Origin: CAVVGB01 sp963747715
Lineage (GTDB): Bacteria > Actinomycetota > Thermoleophilia > Gaiellales > Gaiellaceae
Length of the DNA: 64,000 nucleotides
Direction of reading: 5' to 3'
Assembly (NCBI GenBank): GCA_963747715.1
Contig: CAVVGB010000003.1
Coordinates: forward strand, 310,001-374,000
The notes under the pieces were generated by a model. That model was not told the DNA's origin. It saw only the letters and a list, made by a program, of their open reading frames with translations, and searched no databases. Shown in pieces: positions 34,764-44,343 of the stretch. Positions within the stretch are counted from its first letter, which is position 1. Every line of letters begins with the position of its first letter. Made by a program: the position numbers and the translations under genes.

Positions 34764-35627
34764 ATGGTTCGTTCTCGGCTTCTCGTCGCCTTCGCTGCCG
34801 CGCTTCTCCTCGCCGTCCCTCTCGGCTGCGGCGACTCGGCCTCCGAGCCGCTGCCTGCAAGTTCGGGCGAAGAGGGGTTGGACGTCGTCGCACTCGTGGA
34901 CGACTTCATGGCTGCACGGCAGCAGGGATTACCCGCCGACGAGTTCTTGTCGCCCGCGGCACGGAAGGCGTACGCGAGGCACGAGGGCGGCCTCTGGCTC
35001 CACGACGACGCGCTGCCCGGTGGGCCCGGCGGCGAGTACGAGGACTTCTCCACCGAGGTGTCACCAGGAGGGGAGGAGGCCTGGACGGCGGAGGTGCGGA
35101 CGCAGGTGCGCTGGACCGGCGACGCGAAGCCGACCGACATGGTCGAGGAGCTGACGATCGCGGGCGACAGGATCGTGGCGGCGAAGCGCACCGACGATCC
35201 GGCGGACGACGGTCTTCCGACTGTAGTCGCCGAGAAGCGGGAGGCGATCTACCGGGCAGCGGTCAAGCAGGACTACGACGCGCTCGAGGCCCTGCTCGAT
35301 CCCGAGACGTTCAGCTACTCGTTCGGGGGGAGCGGAGATCCGATCGGCTACTGGCGCGAGCAGGAGGAAGCGGAGGTCCCCCTCCTCGGCGACATCCTGC
35401 CCGGCGTCTTGCACACGCGCTTCGGCAAGAACGAAGACATCTACGTCTGGCCGTCAGCAGCGGCAAAGGAAGCGTCCGACTGGACTCGAGCGGATCTCGA
35501 GAGCATGCGCGACGCCGGCTACGCGGACGAGGACATCGAGTCGTTCAAGGAGTTCGGCGGGTACACGGGTTGGCGCTCCGGCATCCGCGCCGACGGCACC
35601 TGGCTCTACTTCATCGCCGGCGACTGA
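34764..35627 (+). CDS. Predicted lipoprotein, unknown function
   Basis: 287 residues. A hydrophobic signal (LLVAFAAALLLAVP) ends in the lipobox LGCG, so Cys22 would be lipid-modified and the protein held at the outer face of the membrane. The body is acidic and Trp/Tyr rich, with a repeat of NTF2-like character suggested by VKQDYDALEALLDPETFSYSFGG; this fold is a guess. No known family. It ends 5 bp from the convergent cyclase gene. Confidence 0.8.
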   Translation: MVRSRLLVAFAAALLLAVPLGCGDSASEPLPASSGEEGLDVVALVDDFMAARQQGLPADEFLSPAARKAYARHEGGLWLHDDALPGGPGGEYEDFSTEVSPGGEEAWTAEVRTQVRWTGDAKPTDMVEELTIAGDRIVAAKRTDDPADDGLPTVVAEKREAIYRAAVKQDYDALEALLDPETFSYSFGGSGDPIGYWREQEEAEVPLLGDILPGVLHTRFGKNEDIYVWPSAAAKEASDWTRADLESMRDAGYADEDIESFKEFGGYTGWRSGIRADGTWLYFIAGD

Positions 35628-35631
35628 CGGG

Positions 35632-37563
35632 CTAGCGCCAGTCGATCGAGACGATCTCGACGGGCTCTTCGATGCCCTTGAGCTCCGCCTGCCGCGGCTC
35701 GGACTGCCCGTAGCGGCCGCCGCCGCCGTCAATGCTTTCGCGGCTGACGAGGATCTCGCCGCCGCCGGCCAGCGCGCCGATCCGCGCGGCGAGGTGGACG
35801 CCCTGCCCCGCGTAGTCGTCATCCTCGCGATGGAACGCCCCGCCCGTGTGCAGGCCGATGCGAACGTCTGGCGCGATCGGTTCGTGGGCGTCGAGTGCCC
35901 GCTGCACCGAGACGGCGGCCTCGAGGGCCGCAGTCGGATTCTGGAAGGCCGCGAAGTAGCCGTCGCCGGTCTGCTTGATCACGTCGCCGCCCTGTTCTTC
36001 GATCAGCTCCCGCAACTTCTTGTCGTGCCAGGTGAGCAGCTTGCGCCACTTCTCTTCGCCAAGCACCTCGACGAGCTTGGTCGAGTCGACGATGTCCGTG
36101 AACATGAACGTGCGCTTCGTGGCCTCGCCCAGCAGTTCCGCGGAGCGCTGGAAGTCGAGGACTGCACCGAGACGCTCGAAGACCGACCTGGCCACGCGCA
36201 GTTCCTCCCGAGCCTCGTCTTCGTCTCCCGAACGGCGGAGAGCGAGGCCGAGATGCATCCGCGCTTGCGCTTCCTCGTACGGCGCGCCGACCTCGGCCCA
36301 GAGACGGACAGCTTGCTCGAAGAGCGCGATCGCGTCCTCGGCACCGCCTTCGGCTAGCAGAATCTGGCCGCGCGCAAGCCTTGCGTTCGCGGCGAGCGCA
36401 GGCGGCGTCTTCCCGTCGATTTGAATGGCGTCCGAGATTTGCTCGAGCTCGTCGGCCGCGGCCCGAGCGCCCCTCAAGTCACCGGCCTCGATCGCGATCT
36501 CCACCTGGGCGGGAAGCCTCTTCGCGCGAGTGGTCACGTCGCCGCCGGCGGCAAGCGACCGCTTGAGCGCAGTGGCCGCGGCGTCGACCTTTCCTTGCGC
36601 AAGGCGGAGCAGGGCAAGGCCCGGCTGTGGGTCTCGGCCGATCTCCTTGGCCTTTCGGTACGCCTCCTCGGCGGCGGCGAAGTCGCCTCTGCGGCGCCTG
36701 ATCTCGCCGATCTCATAGAAGCCGGCGGAGGCGACGAAGTAGTTGTAGTCGCCGACCTCTTCGCACGCGGCGATCGCCTGCTGTTCGGCCTCGTTCCAAT
36801 CGCCCTGCAAGCGCATCGCTTCGGCGCGGTGCACTCGGCAGACGCCCGGAAAACCGCTGATGTCCTGCCGGTCGCACCAGCGGTTGGCTACGGCGGTCCA
36901 TTCGCCCGCGCGGCGGTAGTCGCTGAGTCCCTGAGCGGACGAGATCGTCATGCAGTAGATCATCCCGGTCGCAAACGGCTTCAACTCGCCGGCGAGGGCC
37001 GCAGCGGTCGCCTCGTCCAGAAGCGCCAGGCCCTCGGTGACCTCACCCTGGAGAACGAGCGCGCGACCGCGGAAGACAAGGGAGTAGGCCTGCAGCTCGC
37101 GGTCGTCGAAGCGCTTGCCGATCTCGAGCGCGATTTCAGCCTGCTCGAGGATCTGAGGGATGTCGCCGCTCATCATCGCGGTCAGCGCCCGGCCGATGGC
37201 GAGGTGGCCGTGCTCGGCCGACTCGGGCTCGTCGGCAAGTAGGCGCTCCGCCCGGCCGAACCAGCCTTGCGCTACCGACATCGAGCCCTTGCTGCCAAAG
37301 TCGTCCGCGAGCTTGATCGCGACGAGGGCGGCTCGCCGCGGTTCACGCCCCTCGAGGTGAGCCGCATACGCCTGCTCGCGGAATTCGATCGCTTCCTCGA
37401 GCTTGCCCGTCCACCAGGCGGCGTCGGCGACGTCCTCGAGGTCCTTGGCGGCCAGTGCGCCCGCTCGGTGCGCCTCCGTGAGCAGCTCGTATGCGTTACG
37501 CCAGGCGTAGCGCTGGGCTGCTTCCCGTCCCGCGTCTAGAGGGTTTTCGACGACCTGTGTCAT
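35632..37563 (-). CDS. TPR protein with C-terminal class III adenylate/guanylate cyclase domain (copy 2)
   Basis: 643 residues. Residues about 10-455 are helical TPR-like repeats. The C-terminal cyclase domain (about 460-643) has FMFTDIVDSTKLVE and IKQTGDGYFAAF, containing the two metal-binding Asp. The usual Asn of the VNLAAR motif is His (VHLAARIGA); the Arg is kept. Cyclic nucleotide synthesis is possible but the changed residue makes activity uncertain. It starts 51 bp after its tandem paralogue and shares its layout throughout. Confidence 0.87.
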   Translation of the reverse strand: MTQVVENPLDAGREAAQRYAWRNAYELLTEAHRAGALAAKDLEDVADAAWWTGKLEEAIEFREQAYAAHLEGREPRRAALVAIKLADDFGSKGSMSVAQGWFGRAERLLADEPESAEHGHLAIGRALTAMMSGDIPQILEQAEIALEIGKRFDDRELQAYSLVFRGRALVLQGEVTEGLALLDEATAAALAGELKPFATGMIYCMTISSAQGLSDYRRAGEWTAVANRWCDRQDISGFPGVCRVHRAEAMRLQGDWNEAEQQAIAACEEVGDYNYFVASAGFYEIGEIRRRRGDFAAAEEAYRKAKEIGRDPQPGLALLRLAQGKVDAAATALKRSLAAGGDVTTRAKRLPAQVEIAIEAGDLRGARAAADELEQISDAIQIDGKTPPALAANARLARGQILLAEGGAEDAIALFEQAVRLWAEVGAPYEEAQARMHLGLALRRSGDEDEAREELRVARSVFERLGAVLDFQRSAELLGEATKRTFMFTDIVDSTKLVEVLGEEKWRKLLTWHDKKLRELIEEQGGDVIKQTGDGYFAAFQNPTAALEAAVSVQRALDAHEPIAPDVRIGLHTGGAFHREDDDYAGQGVHLAARIGALAGGGEILVSRESIDGGGGRYGQSEPRQAELKGIEEPVEIVSIDWR

Positions 37564-37614
37564 TGGGGGGTTCTCGAATTGTACGTCCGCGCAATCAGCG
37601 CAATCGAGCCATGG

Positions 37615-39537
37615 TCAGCGCCAGTCGAGTGCGACGAGTCTGCGCTTGCCGAGGCCCTTGAGGTCGTACTCGCGGGAGTCCGACACGGCGTGGCCGACGG
37701 CAACCCCCTCGAGCGTCTCCTCGCTGACGAGGATCTCGCTGGCGGCGGCGGCGGCGCCGACGCGCGCTGCGACATGCACGCCTTCGCCTCCGTAATCGCC
37801 CTGGTCGCCCGAGTGAAAAGCGCCGCCGGTGTGCAGCCCGATGCGAACCGAGAGCAGTTCGTCATCCAGCGCACGCTGGATCGAAACAGCGGACTCCACC
37901 GCCGCGCCCGGGGAAGAAAAGGCCGCGAAGAAACCGTCACCCGTCTGCTTGATCACCTCGCCGCCGCTCGCCGAGATGCGTTCGCGAAGCAAGCCATCAT
38001 GCTTTGTGAGCGCCTTCTTCCACTTCTCCGCTCCGAGGGCTTGCATGAGCTCGGTCGAGCTCACGATGTCGGTGAACATGAAGGTTCGCCGCGTCTCGAG
38101 CTTGCCGAGAAGTTCCTTCACGCGCTCGGCGTCGAGCGTTGCGCCGAGCTGCTCGAAGGTCGCGAGCGCTGCCTCGAGTTGTTCGGTCGCACCGTCCTCG
38201 TCGCCGTGACGACGATAGGCGATGCCGAGCAGCATCCGGGCGCGAGCGGTCTCGTACGGGGCCCCCATCTCGTTCCACTCGCGCGCCGCCCGGCGCAACG
38301 CCGCGACCGCGTCATCCACCTCGTCGGCTGCAAGCCGGATGGTTCCCTCGGCGAGCTCAGCCTCGGCTGAGAGGACGGCAGTCCGCCGTCCATCGAGCCG
38401 GTACGCGTCGGCGATCTGCTCGAGCTCCTCCGCCGTCGCCCGGGCTGCTTTCAGGTCACCGGCGGCGACGGCGATCTCGACCTGAGCCGGGAGGCGGCGG
38501 GCCTTTGCGAAGGGATCGTGTGCGTCGCTAAGGGAGCGGCGAATCCCGCTCAGCGCCGCCTCGACCTTTCCCTGACCCAGCCTCAGCAGCGCGAGACCGG
38601 GCTGCGCGTCGTTGCCGAGCTCAATCGCCTTGTTGAACGCGTCCTCGGCCGCTTGGAAGTCGCCGCGTCGCCGACGGATCTCCCCGATCTCGTAGAACCC
38701 GCCGGCCGTCACCCAACGGTTGAAGTCGTGTAGCTCTTCGCAGGCCTGCAGCGCTTGCGACTCGGCGCGCGGCCAGTCGCCGCGGAAGCGAATGAGCTCC
38801 GCCTGATGCACTCGGCAGGCGCCCGGGAAGCCGGAGACGTCCTGTCGATCACACCAGCGATTGGCTGCCTCGGTCCATTCGACGGCACGTTGAAAGTCCC
38901 CGACACCCTGGCACGCGCTGATGGTGATGCAGTAGATCGAGCACGCGGTGATCGGGCTCAGTTCGCCGCTGACGGCCGTGGCGGTCGCCTCGTCGAGGAG
39001 CTTGAGCCCGTCTGCGACGTCGCCTCTGCGTGTGAGGGCGCGGCCCTTGAACACGAGGGCGTGCGCCTGGAGGTCGCGGTCGTCGAACCGTTTACCGAGC
39101 TCGTACGCCTTCTCGGCGCTCGCGATGCCGGCGTCGAAGTCGCCGGCCACCTGTGCCCGGAAGCTTCGCGCGATTTCCAGGTGCGCGTGCGCCTTCGTCT
39201 CGTCCACTCCCTCGAGCAGGCGCTCGGCACGTTGGACCCAGCCGCCGGCCACCGACAGGGCCCCCTTGAACCCGTAGTCGCTCGCAAGCGTTAGGGCGAC
39301 GATCGCCGCCGAATGCTCGTCTCCTTCCTTCATGTAGGCGGTGTACGCGCGCTCACGGAATGCGAGTGCCTCCTCGAGACGGCCGGTCCACCAAGCCGCC
39401 TGCGCGAGAGCGTCGACGTCGCCGGCCGTCAGTACGCCGTCCGTGTCCGCTGCGGAAAGGAGTTCGAACGCGTCCTTCCACGCGTAACGCGCGGCTGCCT
39501 CTCTCCCGGCCTCGAGGCTTTCCAGAACATTCGTCAT
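37615..39537 (-). CDS. TPR protein with C-terminal class III adenylate/guanylate cyclase domain (copy 1)
   Basis: 640 residues from ATG 39537; a start at 39567 adds ten residues but MTNVLESLEAGREAA lines up with the neighbour's MTQVVENPLDAGREAA. TPR-like helices occupy about 10-455, then the cyclase domain with FMFTDIVSSTELMQ and IKQTGDGFFAAF (metal Asp pair). As in the neighbour, the Asn of the catalytic motif is His (VHVAARVGA). It may act as a signalling enzyme or as a catalytically poor sensor. Divergent from valS. Confidence 0.87.
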   Translation of the reverse strand: MTNVLESLEAGREAAARYAWKDAFELLSAADTDGVLTAGDVDALAQAAWWTGRLEEALAFRERAYTAYMKEGDEHSAAIVALTLASDYGFKGALSVAGGWVQRAERLLEGVDETKAHAHLEIARSFRAQVAGDFDAGIASAEKAYELGKRFDDRDLQAHALVFKGRALTRRGDVADGLKLLDEATATAVSGELSPITACSIYCITISACQGVGDFQRAVEWTEAANRWCDRQDVSGFPGACRVHQAELIRFRGDWPRAESQALQACEELHDFNRWVTAGGFYEIGEIRRRRGDFQAAEDAFNKAIELGNDAQPGLALLRLGQGKVEAALSGIRRSLSDAHDPFAKARRLPAQVEIAVAAGDLKAARATAEELEQIADAYRLDGRRTAVLSAEAELAEGTIRLAADEVDDAVAALRRAAREWNEMGAPYETARARMLLGIAYRRHGDEDGATEQLEAALATFEQLGATLDAERVKELLGKLETRRTFMFTDIVSSTELMQALGAEKWKKALTKHDGLLRERISASGGEVIKQTGDGFFAAFSSPGAAVESAVSIQRALDDELLSVRIGLHTGGAFHSGDQGDYGGEGVHVAARVGAAAAASEILVSEETLEGVAVGHAVSDSREYDLKGLGKRRLVALDWR

Positions 39538-39616
39538 CGGTGGCTGTGCCGGATTGTCACGCACCACGCTCCGGCGGACAAGCAGCCACGCGCGCAGCCG
39601 TTCCTAGAATGGCTGC

Positions 39617-42031
39617 GTGGAACCGCTTTACCGGCCGGAAGGAGTCGAGGAGCGCTGGCAGCGCACCTGGGAGGAAGAAGGCCTCTACAACGCCGATCCC
39701 GACCCCTCCCGGAAGAGCTTCGTGATCGCCCATCCGCCGCCGAATGTCACCGGCGAGCTCCACATGGGCCACGCGCTCCAGCTCGCGCTCGCCGACACGC
39801 TCGTCCGCTGGCAGCGCATGCTCGGAAAGAACGTCCTTTTCCAGCCTGGCTACGACCACGCCGGCATCTCGACCCAGAACGCGGTGGAGAAGGACCTCGC
39901 GCGCGAGGGAAAGACCCGCCACGACCTCGGGCGGGAAGCGTTCGAGGCGCGCGTGTGGGAGTGGCTGCGCCTGTACGGGCGGACGATCATGACCCAGTTC
40001 CGCCGCATGGGGTCGTCGCTCGACTACCGCCGTGAGCGCTTCACGATGGACGACGCATACGTGCGCGCGGTCATGCGCTTCTTCGTCCACCTGTACCGCA
40101 AGGGGTGGATCTACCGCGCGAACCGGATCATCAACTGGTGCCCGTTCCACGAGACGGCGCTCTCCGACCTCGAGCTCGTTCACGAGGAGCGAGATGACTC
40201 ACTCGTCTACGTTCGCTACCCGTTCGCGGACGGTGACGGCTCCATCACGATCGCGACCGCGCGGCCCGCGACGATCCTCGCCGACGTCGCGGTCGCGGTG
40301 CATCCGGAGGACGAGCGCTATCGCGACGTCGTCGGCCGGGAAGTGATCGTCCCGTTCGTCGAGCGCCGCGTGCCGGTCATCGCCGACGAACGCGTGCAGA
40401 TCGACTTCGGCACCGGCGCGCTCAAGGTCACGCCGGGGCACGATCCGCTCGACTTCGAGATCGGGCGCGACCACGAGCTCGACGAGCCGATGGTGGTCGG
40501 GCCCGACGGGCGAATGAACAAGGAGGCGGGAGAGCTTGGGGGCCTCACGCAGGAAGAGGCGGGGGAGCGCATCCTCGCCTGGCTGCGCGAGCGCGATCAG
40601 CTCGAGAACGAGGAGCCGTACCGCCACACGGTCGCGCTCTGCGAGCGCTGCGAGTCGCGCATCGAGCCGCTCATCTCGCTGCAGTGGTGGTGCTCCATGG
40701 AGGAGCTCAAGAAGCCGGCGCTCGCCGCGCTGCGCGAGCGCAAGGTCCAGTACCACCCGGAGTCGCAGCATCGCTTCGCGATCGACTCGCTCGAGACGGC
40801 GCCCGATTGGAACATCTCGCGCCAGCTCTGGTGGGGCCACCAGCTGCCGGTCTGGTACTGCCCCGACAAGCACGTCACGGTGGAGGAGACCGAGCCGGCA
40901 GCCTGCGCCGAGTGCGGGTCGGCGGAGCTTCGCCGCGAGGGCGACGTCCTCGACACGTGGTTCTCGTCCGCCCTGTGGCCGTTCGCGACGCTCGGCTGGC
41001 CGGAGCAAACGCCGGACCTCGAAGCGTTCTATCCGGGCAACGTCAACACGACCGCGCGGGAGATCATCCGGCTGTGGGAGAACCGGATGATCTTCTCGGG
41101 CCTCGAGCTCATGGGCGACGTCCCGTTCACGGACGTGATCATCCACTCGACCGTTCTGGCGCCGGACGGCCGGCGGATGTCGAAGAGCCTCGGCACCGGC
41201 ATCGACCCCCTCGACGTGATCGCCGAGTACGGCGCGGACGCGACGCGTTACGGGCTCCTGAAGATGTCCTCGACGCAGGACACGCGCTTTTCGTATCCCG
41301 CCATCGACGAGGGGCGCCGGCTCACCAACAAGCTCTGGAACGTCTCCCGGCTGATCGTCTCCAACACGGAAGGCGTGACGCCCGAGCTTCGACCGCGCGA
41401 GCGCGAGGAGCGTTGGATCGTCGCGCGGCTCGACTCCGCGCGACGCGAGATGGAAGAAGGGTTGCGGAGCTTCGACTTCTCCAGCGTCGCGCGGGTTCTT
41501 TACCGCGTCACGTTCGACGACTTCTGCGACTGGTACGCGGAGACCATCAAGCAGCGGCTGTACGACCGTGACGCCGACACGCAGGCCACCGCGCTGGCGG
41601 CGCTCGAGATCCTCTTGAGGCTGCTGCACCCGGTCGTTCCGCACGTCACGGAGGAGATCTGGACGCAGCTTCCCGCTCGGGCCGAGCGGCTGATCGTCTC
41701 GCCGTGGCCCGAGGGTGAGGACCGGTTCGGCGAGGCGCGCGGGGATCTCGACCGGGTTCAGGACGCGGCGGCCATCTTCAGGCGAAGCGGCGTGCTCGTC
41801 GCGCTCGAAGGCGACGACCGGCGCATCTTCGATGCGGTCGTTCGTCCCGATCGGGTGCGGGCCAACGGCAACGCGGCAGCGGAGATCGAGCGGCTGCGCA
41901 AGGAGATCGCGCGCGCCGAGGGCATGCTCGGGAACGAGCGCTTCGTCGCCAACGCTCCCCCGGAGGTCGTCGAGGGCGAGCGGGAGAAGCTCGCCCGCTA
42001 CCGGCGCGAGCTCGATGCCCTCGGCGGTTAG
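39617..42031 (+). CDS. valS: Valine--tRNA ligase
   Basis: 804 residues. HIGH motif as PPPNVTGELHMGHAL (about 42-56), KMSKS as RRMSKSLGTG (about 522), a CP1 editing domain between them with the conserved region TARPATILADVAV, a zinc-site like CERCESRI and CAECGSAEL, and a C-terminal coiled-coil arm (EIERLRKEIARAEGMLGNERFV). It charges tRNA-Val. GTG 39617 lies 6 bp after TAGAAT, so the mRNA is probably leaderless. Confidence 0.97.
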   Translation: MEPLYRPEGVEERWQRTWEEEGLYNADPDPSRKSFVIAHPPPNVTGELHMGHALQLALADTLVRWQRMLGKNVLFQPGYDHAGISTQNAVEKDLAREGKTRHDLGREAFEARVWEWLRLYGRTIMTQFRRMGSSLDYRRERFTMDDAYVRAVMRFFVHLYRKGWIYRANRIINWCPFHETALSDLELVHEERDDSLVYVRYPFADGDGSITIATARPATILADVAVAVHPEDERYRDVVGREVIVPFVERRVPVIADERVQIDFGTGALKVTPGHDPLDFEIGRDHELDEPMVVGPDGRMNKEAGELGGLTQEEAGERILAWLRERDQLENEEPYRHTVALCERCESRIEPLISLQWWCSMEELKKPALAALRERKVQYHPESQHRFAIDSLETAPDWNISRQLWWGHQLPVWYCPDKHVTVEETEPAACAECGSAELRREGDVLDTWFSSALWPFATLGWPEQTPDLEAFYPGNVNTTAREIIRLWENRMIFSGLELMGDVPFTDVIIHSTVLAPDGRRMSKSLGTGIDPLDVIAEYGADATRYGLLKMSSTQDTRFSYPAIDEGRRLTNKLWNVSRLIVSNTEGVTPELRPREREERWIVARLDSARREMEEGLRSFDFSSVARVLYRVTFDDFCDWYAETIKQRLYDRDADTQATALAALEILLRLLHPVVPHVTEEIWTQLPARAERLIVSPWPEGEDRFGEARGDLDRVQDAAAIFRRSGVLVALEGDDRRIFDAVVRPDRVRANGNAAAEIERLRKEIARAEGMLGNERFVANAPPEVVEGEREKLARYRRELDALGG

Positions 42032-43148
42032 CTGGATCGAGAGCCTGACGCCCTGGCCCGAGGAGTTCGGGCTCGGGCGAATGCGCGCGCTCCTGTCGCG
42101 ACTCGGAGATCCGCAGCACGCGTATCCGTCCATCCACGTCGTCGGGACGAACGGAAAGACCTCGACGGCGCGCGTGCTGGAGGTCCTGCTGGAGGGTGAA
42201 GGGCTGAGGGTCGGTACGTACACCTCGCCGCATGTGCTCGGCTGGAGCGAGCGCATCCGCGTCCTCGGCGAGGAGGCTGATCTCGACGAGGCGATCGAGC
42301 GCGTGCGCACCTCCGCAGAGGCAGTCGGCGCGACACAGTTCGAGGTGCTGACCGCGGCGGCGCTCGCCGAGTTCGAAGCCAGCGGCGTCGACGTCGCCGT
42401 GGTCGAGGCGGGGCTCGGCGGCCGGCACGACGCGACCAACGTTCTCCGCTCGCCGGTTCAGGTCCTTACGAACGTCGCGCTCGAGCACACGGAGCAGCTC
42501 GGCGACACGCGCGAAGCGATCGCGGCCGAGAAGCTTGCCGTCGTGCAGCCCGGCGCGACAGTCGTCCTTGGAGAGCCCGAATGGGAAGGAATGGCTCGCG
42601 CTGCGGGAGCGGGGAGCGTGGTCGTCGTGAGCGCAAGCCACCTGGCGCTGGCCCTCGCCGCTGCGGAGGCGTTCCTTGGGAAGCCGGTCGATCCTGATGC
42701 GGCGGACGGCCTCGTCATCCCGGGAAGACTGGAGCGCCGGGGCGACGCGCCGCTCGAGATCTGGGACGGAGCCCACAACCTCTCGGGCGTCGGCTATCTG
42801 CTCGGGCGTCTGCCGTCGCGTCGGTACGTCCTCGTCCTCTCGATCCTCGCCGACAAGGATGTCGAGGAGATGCTCGCCGCTCTTTCAGTGCTCGGGGAGC
42901 GCGTGGTGGTCACCTCGTCCTCGAGCCCGCGCGCCCTCTCCGCCGAAGATCTGACCTCCTTGGCCGACCGCTTTTTCCAGCACGTGGAGGCCGTTCCAGA
43001 CCCCACGGCGGCCCTCGAGCGGGCGCGAGAGTGGGCCACCGAGGACGGCGCCGTTCTCGTCACCGGTTCGCTCTACCTGATCGCGGACCTTGCCGCAGCC
43101 ATCCGACCGCCGTTCTCCGTACCATGGGACGCGTCACCGAACGGCTGA
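42015..43148 (+). CDS. folC: Folylpolyglutamate synthase / dihydrofolate synthase
   Basis: 377 residues. The P-loop VVGTNGKTSTARVLE (about 33-47), the TYTSPHVLGWSERIRV region and EAGLGGRHDATNVL (Mg and ATP contacts) mark the FolC/Mur ligase fold; the C-terminal IWDGAHNLSGVGYLL is the Mur-ligase C domain. It adds glutamate to folates. Slightly shorter than the usual 420-450. ATG 42015 lies within the end of valS (17-bp overlap), as in many actinobacteria. Confidence 0.92.
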   Translation: MPSAVSWIESLTPWPEEFGLGRMRALLSRLGDPQHAYPSIHVVGTNGKTSTARVLEVLLEGEGLRVGTYTSPHVLGWSERIRVLGEEADLDEAIERVRTSAEAVGATQFEVLTAAALAEFEASGVDVAVVEAGLGGRHDATNVLRSPVQVLTNVALEHTEQLGDTREAIAAEKLAVVQPGATVVLGEPEWEGMARAAGAGSVVVVSASHLALALAAAEAFLGKPVDPDAADGLVIPGRLERRGDAPLEIWDGAHNLSGVGYLLGRLPSRRYVLVLSILADKDVEEMLAALSVLGERVVVTSSSSPRALSAEDLTSLADRFFQHVEAVPDPTAALERAREWATEDGAVLVTGSLYLIADLAAAIRPPFSVPWDASPNG

Positions 43149-43237
43149 GCGTCTTCGTGCTCGCAGCGGTCGTGCTGTTCGCGATCGTTGCGCTCTCGTT
43201 TGGCGCAGGCTGGTTCGTTGGAAAGATGCTTTTGTGA
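43124..43237 (+). CDS. Small single-helix membrane protein
   Basis: 37 residues (MGRVTERLSVFVLAAVVLFA and on), basic at the N-terminus with one membrane helix, ending KMLL. It starts inside the end of folC and its stop overlaps the next start (GTGA), so it is part of a tightly coupled run. Function unknown. Size makes it easy to miss, but hydrophobicity and coupling support it. Confidence 0.6.
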   Translation: MGRVTERLSVFVLAAVVLFAIVALSFGAGWFVGKMLL

Positions 43238-43752
43238 GAGATCTGCTTCTCGGCCAGACGACCACCCCCGCGCAGGACGACGACCTGTTCGGGTCCTTCA
43301 GCGACTTCTTCGGGTCGCCCGTCTGGCTCGTCCTTCGCAACGTCGTTCTCTTCTTCCTCGTCGTCTTCTGGCTGGCTTCGGCGTACTGGGTCTACAAGGA
43401 CGCCCGGCGCCGGATCGAGGATCCGATCCTTCTCGGCATGGCGATCGCCCTCGGGCTGGCCGTACCGTTTCTCGGCGCGCTCCTGTACATGTTCTTCCGG
43501 CCGCCCGAGTACATCGAGGACGTCCGCGAGCGCGAGCTCGAGATGAAGGCGATGGAGGAGTCGCTCGGGCACTCCGAGCGCTGCCCCGTGTGTCGCGCGG
43601 TCGTCGAGCCCCAGTTCCTGGCATGCCCTGTGTGCACGACGAAACTGAAGGAAGCGTGCCGGCGCTGCAAGGCTCCCCTGGAGCCGCTCTGGCAGATCTG
43701 CCCGTACTGCGAGACTCCGGTCGAGTCGCCGCGCGCCGTCGAGAATCTCTAA
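43234..43752 (+). CDS. Membrane protein with C-terminal double zinc ribbon
   Basis: 172 residues. Two membrane helices (about 28-52 and 62-88) lead to a tail with four CxxC pairs (CPVC, CPVC, CRRC, CPYC) that would hold two zinc ions. Such zinc-ribbon membrane proteins are common near folC/ndk in actinobacteria; no function is known. GTG 43234 overlaps the preceding stop by 4 bp. Confidence 0.85.
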   Translation: MRDLLLGQTTTPAQDDDLFGSFSDFFGSPVWLVLRNVVLFFLVVFWLASAYWVYKDARRRIEDPILLGMAIALGLAVPFLGALLYMFFRPPEYIEDVRERELEMKAMEESLGHSERCPVCRAVVEPQFLACPVCTTKLKEACRRCKAPLEPLWQICPYCETPVESPRAVENL

Positions 43753-43753
43753 C

Positions 43754-43954
43754 GTGAGCGTGATGGCGGTTCTGCTCGCGCACACGGGCACGGGTGGCGG
43801 CGCCGACTCGCTCGCCTTCTCGCTGCTGGCTCTCGTCGGCATGATCATCCCGTGGATCGTGCTCGGCGTCGTGTGCTGGTACTTCTGGAGGGCAAAGAAG
43901 CGCGACGAAGAGGCGGAGAGGCGGCGCGAGTGGATGAACGCACCCTTGTCCTGA
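43754..43954 (+). CDS. Small membrane protein with charged tail
   Basis: 66 residues: a short N-terminal part, one membrane helix (SLLALVGMIIPWIVLGVVCWYF, about 23-44) and a basic/acidic tail (RAKKRDEEAERRREW). GTG 43754 follows the previous stop directly. It overlaps ndk by 25 bp. Function unknown. Confidence 0.6.
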   Translation: MSVMAVLLAHTGTGGGADSLAFSLLALVGMIIPWIVLGVVCWYFWRAKKRDEEAERRREWMNAPLS

Positions 43955-44343
43955 TCAAGCCGGACGGCGTCCAGCGCGCGCTCGCGGGTGAGATCCTCGC
44001 GCGCTTCGAGCGGCGCGGGCTCGTCGTCCGCGCCGCGCGGTTCGTGCGCATCGAACGCGACTTGGCGGAGCGCCACTACGAGGAGCACCGGGAGAAGCCC
44101 TTCTTCGGAGAGCTCGTCGAGTTCATCACATCCGGGCCGACGCTCGCGCTCGTACTCGAAGGCGAGTCGGCGATCGAGGTCGTGCGCACGACGATGGGGG
44201 CGACGAACCCGACGACAGCCGCCCCGGGCACGATCCGTGGCGACCTCGCGCTCGCGATGCCGGACAACCTCGTGCACGGGTCCGACTCGCCGGAGTCCGC
44301 GCAGCGCGAGATCGCGCTTTGGTTCCCGGATGGAACTGCCTGA
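43930..44343 (+). CDS. ndk: Nucleoside diphosphate kinase
   Basis: 137 residues from GTG 43930. RTLVLIKPDGVQR opens the protein, and NLVHGSDSPESAQREI contains the catalytic His phosphorylated during gamma-phosphate transfer between nucleotides. The usual length is 135-145. It overlaps both the preceding membrane protein (25 bp) and the following methyltransferase (14 bp). Confidence 0.96.
   Translation: MDERTLVLIKPDGVQRALAGEILARFERRGLVVRAARFVRIERDLAERHYEEHREKPFFGELVEFITSGPTLALVLEGESAIEVVRTTMGATNPTTAAPGTIRGDLALAMPDNLVHGSDSPESAQREIALWFPDGTA

Noticed and set aside
40199..42439. 746-residue reverse frame opposite valS and folC
   Set aside because: Antisense to two well-identified genes; low-complexity composition from GC-rich codons and no domain.
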